NCBI RefSeq assembly: GCF_900196725.1
Contig: NZ_FZMP01000024.1
Span: 1-51,231 of the forward strand
DNA from: Candidatus Methanoperedens nitratireducens
Lineage (GTDB): Archaea > Halobacteriota > Methanosarcinia > Methanosarcinales > Methanoperedenaceae
Direction of reading: 5' to 3'
Length of the DNA stretch: 51,231 bases
A program made the position numbers and the translations under genes. Below are positions 50,122 to 51,231 of the stretch, one piece after another. Numbering within the stretch: the first letter of the stretch is position 1; each line of letters opens with the position of its first letter. The notes beneath the pieces were generated by a model, which searched no databases, had not been told where the DNA came from, and worked only from the letters and a program-made list of their open reading frames with translations.

Positions 50122-50991
50122 ATGGCAGATCAAAAAGACAGGCATGTGATGGAAGCTCTCGGAAAAACGCGCGTAGTGGTTGAGAACGGTAAAGTTGTCG
50201 AAGCCGGGGAACCGCAGACGGAATACTGCCCCATATTCGATAAGGTCCGCGGGATAAAGAAATTCACATCAAAAACAGCAAAGGAGAATATCGAATTCCG
50301 TATGAAGGATTTCGGATTGTTCACCGGGGACAGGGCGATCGAGATGGAGATATTCGTGGGTTTTGGCGCAAGCGAGACATTCATGACTGGCTTGAGGCGG
50401 GGACTTCTTGATACCTGCGTTACAGCATGCGATGGGGCAGGGACAGTTATTACGAGCAACCCGAAGCTTGCGCAGGGCATGGGCTCACGCATCTCAGGGC
50501 TTGTTGAGACATCGCCGATCCCCAAGCTCATCGAACGGATACGGGAAGTCGGAGGAATAGTTCTTGACCCTGAGACCGCGACTCTTGACCAGGTCGCAGG
50601 CGTGGAAAAAGCCATCGAGCGCGGCTTTAAGAAAATAGGCGTTTCTGTCACGAACGCGAAAGACATGCGCGCCATCCGCGAACTTGAGAAAAAATATAAA
50701 GTGCAGGTAGTCGGCTTTGGCGTGCATACCACAGGCATGCCTGAGGACGAGGCAAAGGAATTCCTTGACCTTGTGGATATGACCACGGGATGCACATCAA
50801 AATGGATACGCGGCTGTATTACAGGAAAGACGATAGCGCAATTCGGCACGGCTATTCCCATATTCGCAATCACCCAGTGCGGAAAGGAAATGTTGCTTGA
50901 GCGCGCGAAAGAAGTAACTGACCCGATACTTATCAATACGATGAAGCTGCCCGTGCAGCCTGATGAGAAGCAGCCAAGACCGCTGATTTAA
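50122..50991 (+). CDS. Methanogenesis marker protein 8 (DUF2099)
   Basis: 289 residues, MADQKDRHVMEALGKTRVVV..., with 'CPIFDKVRGIKKFT', 'ENIEFRMKDFGLFTGDR', 'GFGASETFMTGLRRGLLDTCVTACDGAGTVI' (by parts) and 'NTMKLPVQPDEKQPRP'. This is the methanogenesis marker 8 family, found almost only in methanogens and methanotrophic archaea, and of unknown function. Cys residues at ~96-100 ('DTCVTACDGAG') may bind a cofactor. Its presence ties the window to methane metabolism. Confidence 0.93.
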   Translation: MADQKDRHVMEALGKTRVVVENGKVVEAGEPQTEYCPIFDKVRGIKKFTSKTAKENIEFRMKDFGLFTGDRAIEMEIFVGFGASETFMTGLRRGLLDTCVTACDGAGTVITSNPKLAQGMGSRISGLVETSPIPKLIERIREVGGIVLDPETATLDQVAGVEKAIERGFKKIGVSVTNAKDMRAIRELEKKYKVQVVGFGVHTTGMPEDEAKEFLDLVDMTTGCTSKWIRGCITGKTIAQFGTAIPIFAITQCGKEMLLERAKEVTDPILINTMKLPVQPDEKQPRPLI

Positions 50992-51060
50992 GCGGCTGTG
51001 CTTCATTTTGATTAGCTGCGGATGATGGCAGATACCATTCGGCATGAATTTTTATATCAA

Positions 51061-51231
51061 TTATGGAGAACAAAGTTTGGTTTTCTCCCAGTAGTACTGG
51101 AAGAGCTTTTTGCACCACTCTCTGAATTTATCATCATAGCCGAAGATGGCAGTATTCTGATCGATCTTTCCATCCTGTCCGGGTAATTCGAGCATGGAAA
51201 ATTTATCGCTTACGATTACTGATATTTTGAC
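51061..51231 (-). CDS. FilR1-type archaeal HTH regulator, C-terminal end
   Basis: The final 56 residues of a gene cut by the window edge. 'FSMLELPGQDGKIDQNTAIF', 'GYDDKFREWCKKLFQYYWEK' match the end of the FilR1 (DUF1724) domain of ArsR-like regulators. FilR1 from Methanothrix-type organisms controls filament formation. The HTH portion lies outside the window. The stop is at 51061, convergent with the marker 8 gene. Confidence 0.78.
   Translation of the reverse strand, partial: VKISVIVSDKFSMLELPGQDGKIDQNTAIFGYDDKFREWCKKLFQYYWEKTKLCSP

Overview
The window looks archaeal and euryarchaeal. It carries an archaeal exosome, proteasome and RNase P superoperon (Rnp3, Rnp2, PsmA, SBDS, Rrp4, Rrp41, Rrp42, L37Ae, RpoP, Brix), a methanogenesis marker protein 8 gene, two A-type flavodiiron (F420H2 oxidase type) proteins, a class III polyhydroxyalkanoate synthase and an eight-heme cytochrome c. 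Methanogenesis-type genes together with PHA synthase and multiheme cytochromes point to a nitrate- or metal-dependent anaerobic methanotroph of the Candidatus Methanoperedens (ANME-2d) type. That assignment is inference from gene content; no rRNA or mcr gene is present here.

Layout. 1-2.6 kb is accessory: the C-terminal part of a type I restriction specificity subunit, a BrnT/BrnA toxin-antitoxin pair bracketed by repeats, and an MntA/HepT pair whose HEPN gene is frameshifted. 2.8-6.4 kb is AMMECR1, RadC, then a tight MobA-FdhD-MobB cofactor and formate dehydrogenase maturation run, and a TRAM protein. 6.4-19 kb is a redox and oxygen-defence region: two flavodiiron proteins, rubredoxin, two paralogous 50-residue zinc ribbons around a NifB-type radical SAM gene, iron-sulfur flavoproteins, an AhpD-like protein, an MTH865 protein, a TSUP transporter and three HTH regulators. 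Two families of repeated promoter sequences lie here. 19.3-22.7 kb has PHA synthase, patatin and a cis-prenyltransferase. 22.8-25.3 kb is a DNA methyltransferase overlapping a two-HKD phospholipase-D-fold protein, a candidate restriction system. 25.4-32.3 kb is the exosome/proteasome superoperon on the minus strand.

32.5-40.8 kb is a metal (probably iron) uptake locus: an FTR1 permease fused to a DUF2318-like domain, a PhnDCE-like ABC importer, a 56-residue protein with a hairpin leader, two MacB/FtsX-type permeases with a LolD-type ATPase, and a DtxR-family repressor. Three promoters carry the same palindrome, TTCGGNTAACCGAA-like, directly next to or over the BRE/TATA region. The layout resembles the bacterial P19/FTR1 iron loci but lacks P19 and gains a PhnDCE-type transporter.

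40.8-46.3 kb holds housekeeping and unassigned enzymes: a TIM-barrel epimerase, a UPF0282 metallo-beta-lactamase protein, a phytoene-desaturase-like oxidoreductase, a frameshifted PHP protein, a circularly permuted GTPase and a YwbE remnant. 46.5-49.7 kb is decayed: an IS630-type transposase fragment beside a truncated subtilase, an intact eight-heme cytochrome with TIG-like domains and a broken cytochrome paralogue. The window ends with methanogenesis marker 8 and the C-terminal end of a FilR1-type regulator.

Five otherwise recognisable genes are each broken by a single-base indel, several in G runs. These may be pseudogenes or consensus errors.
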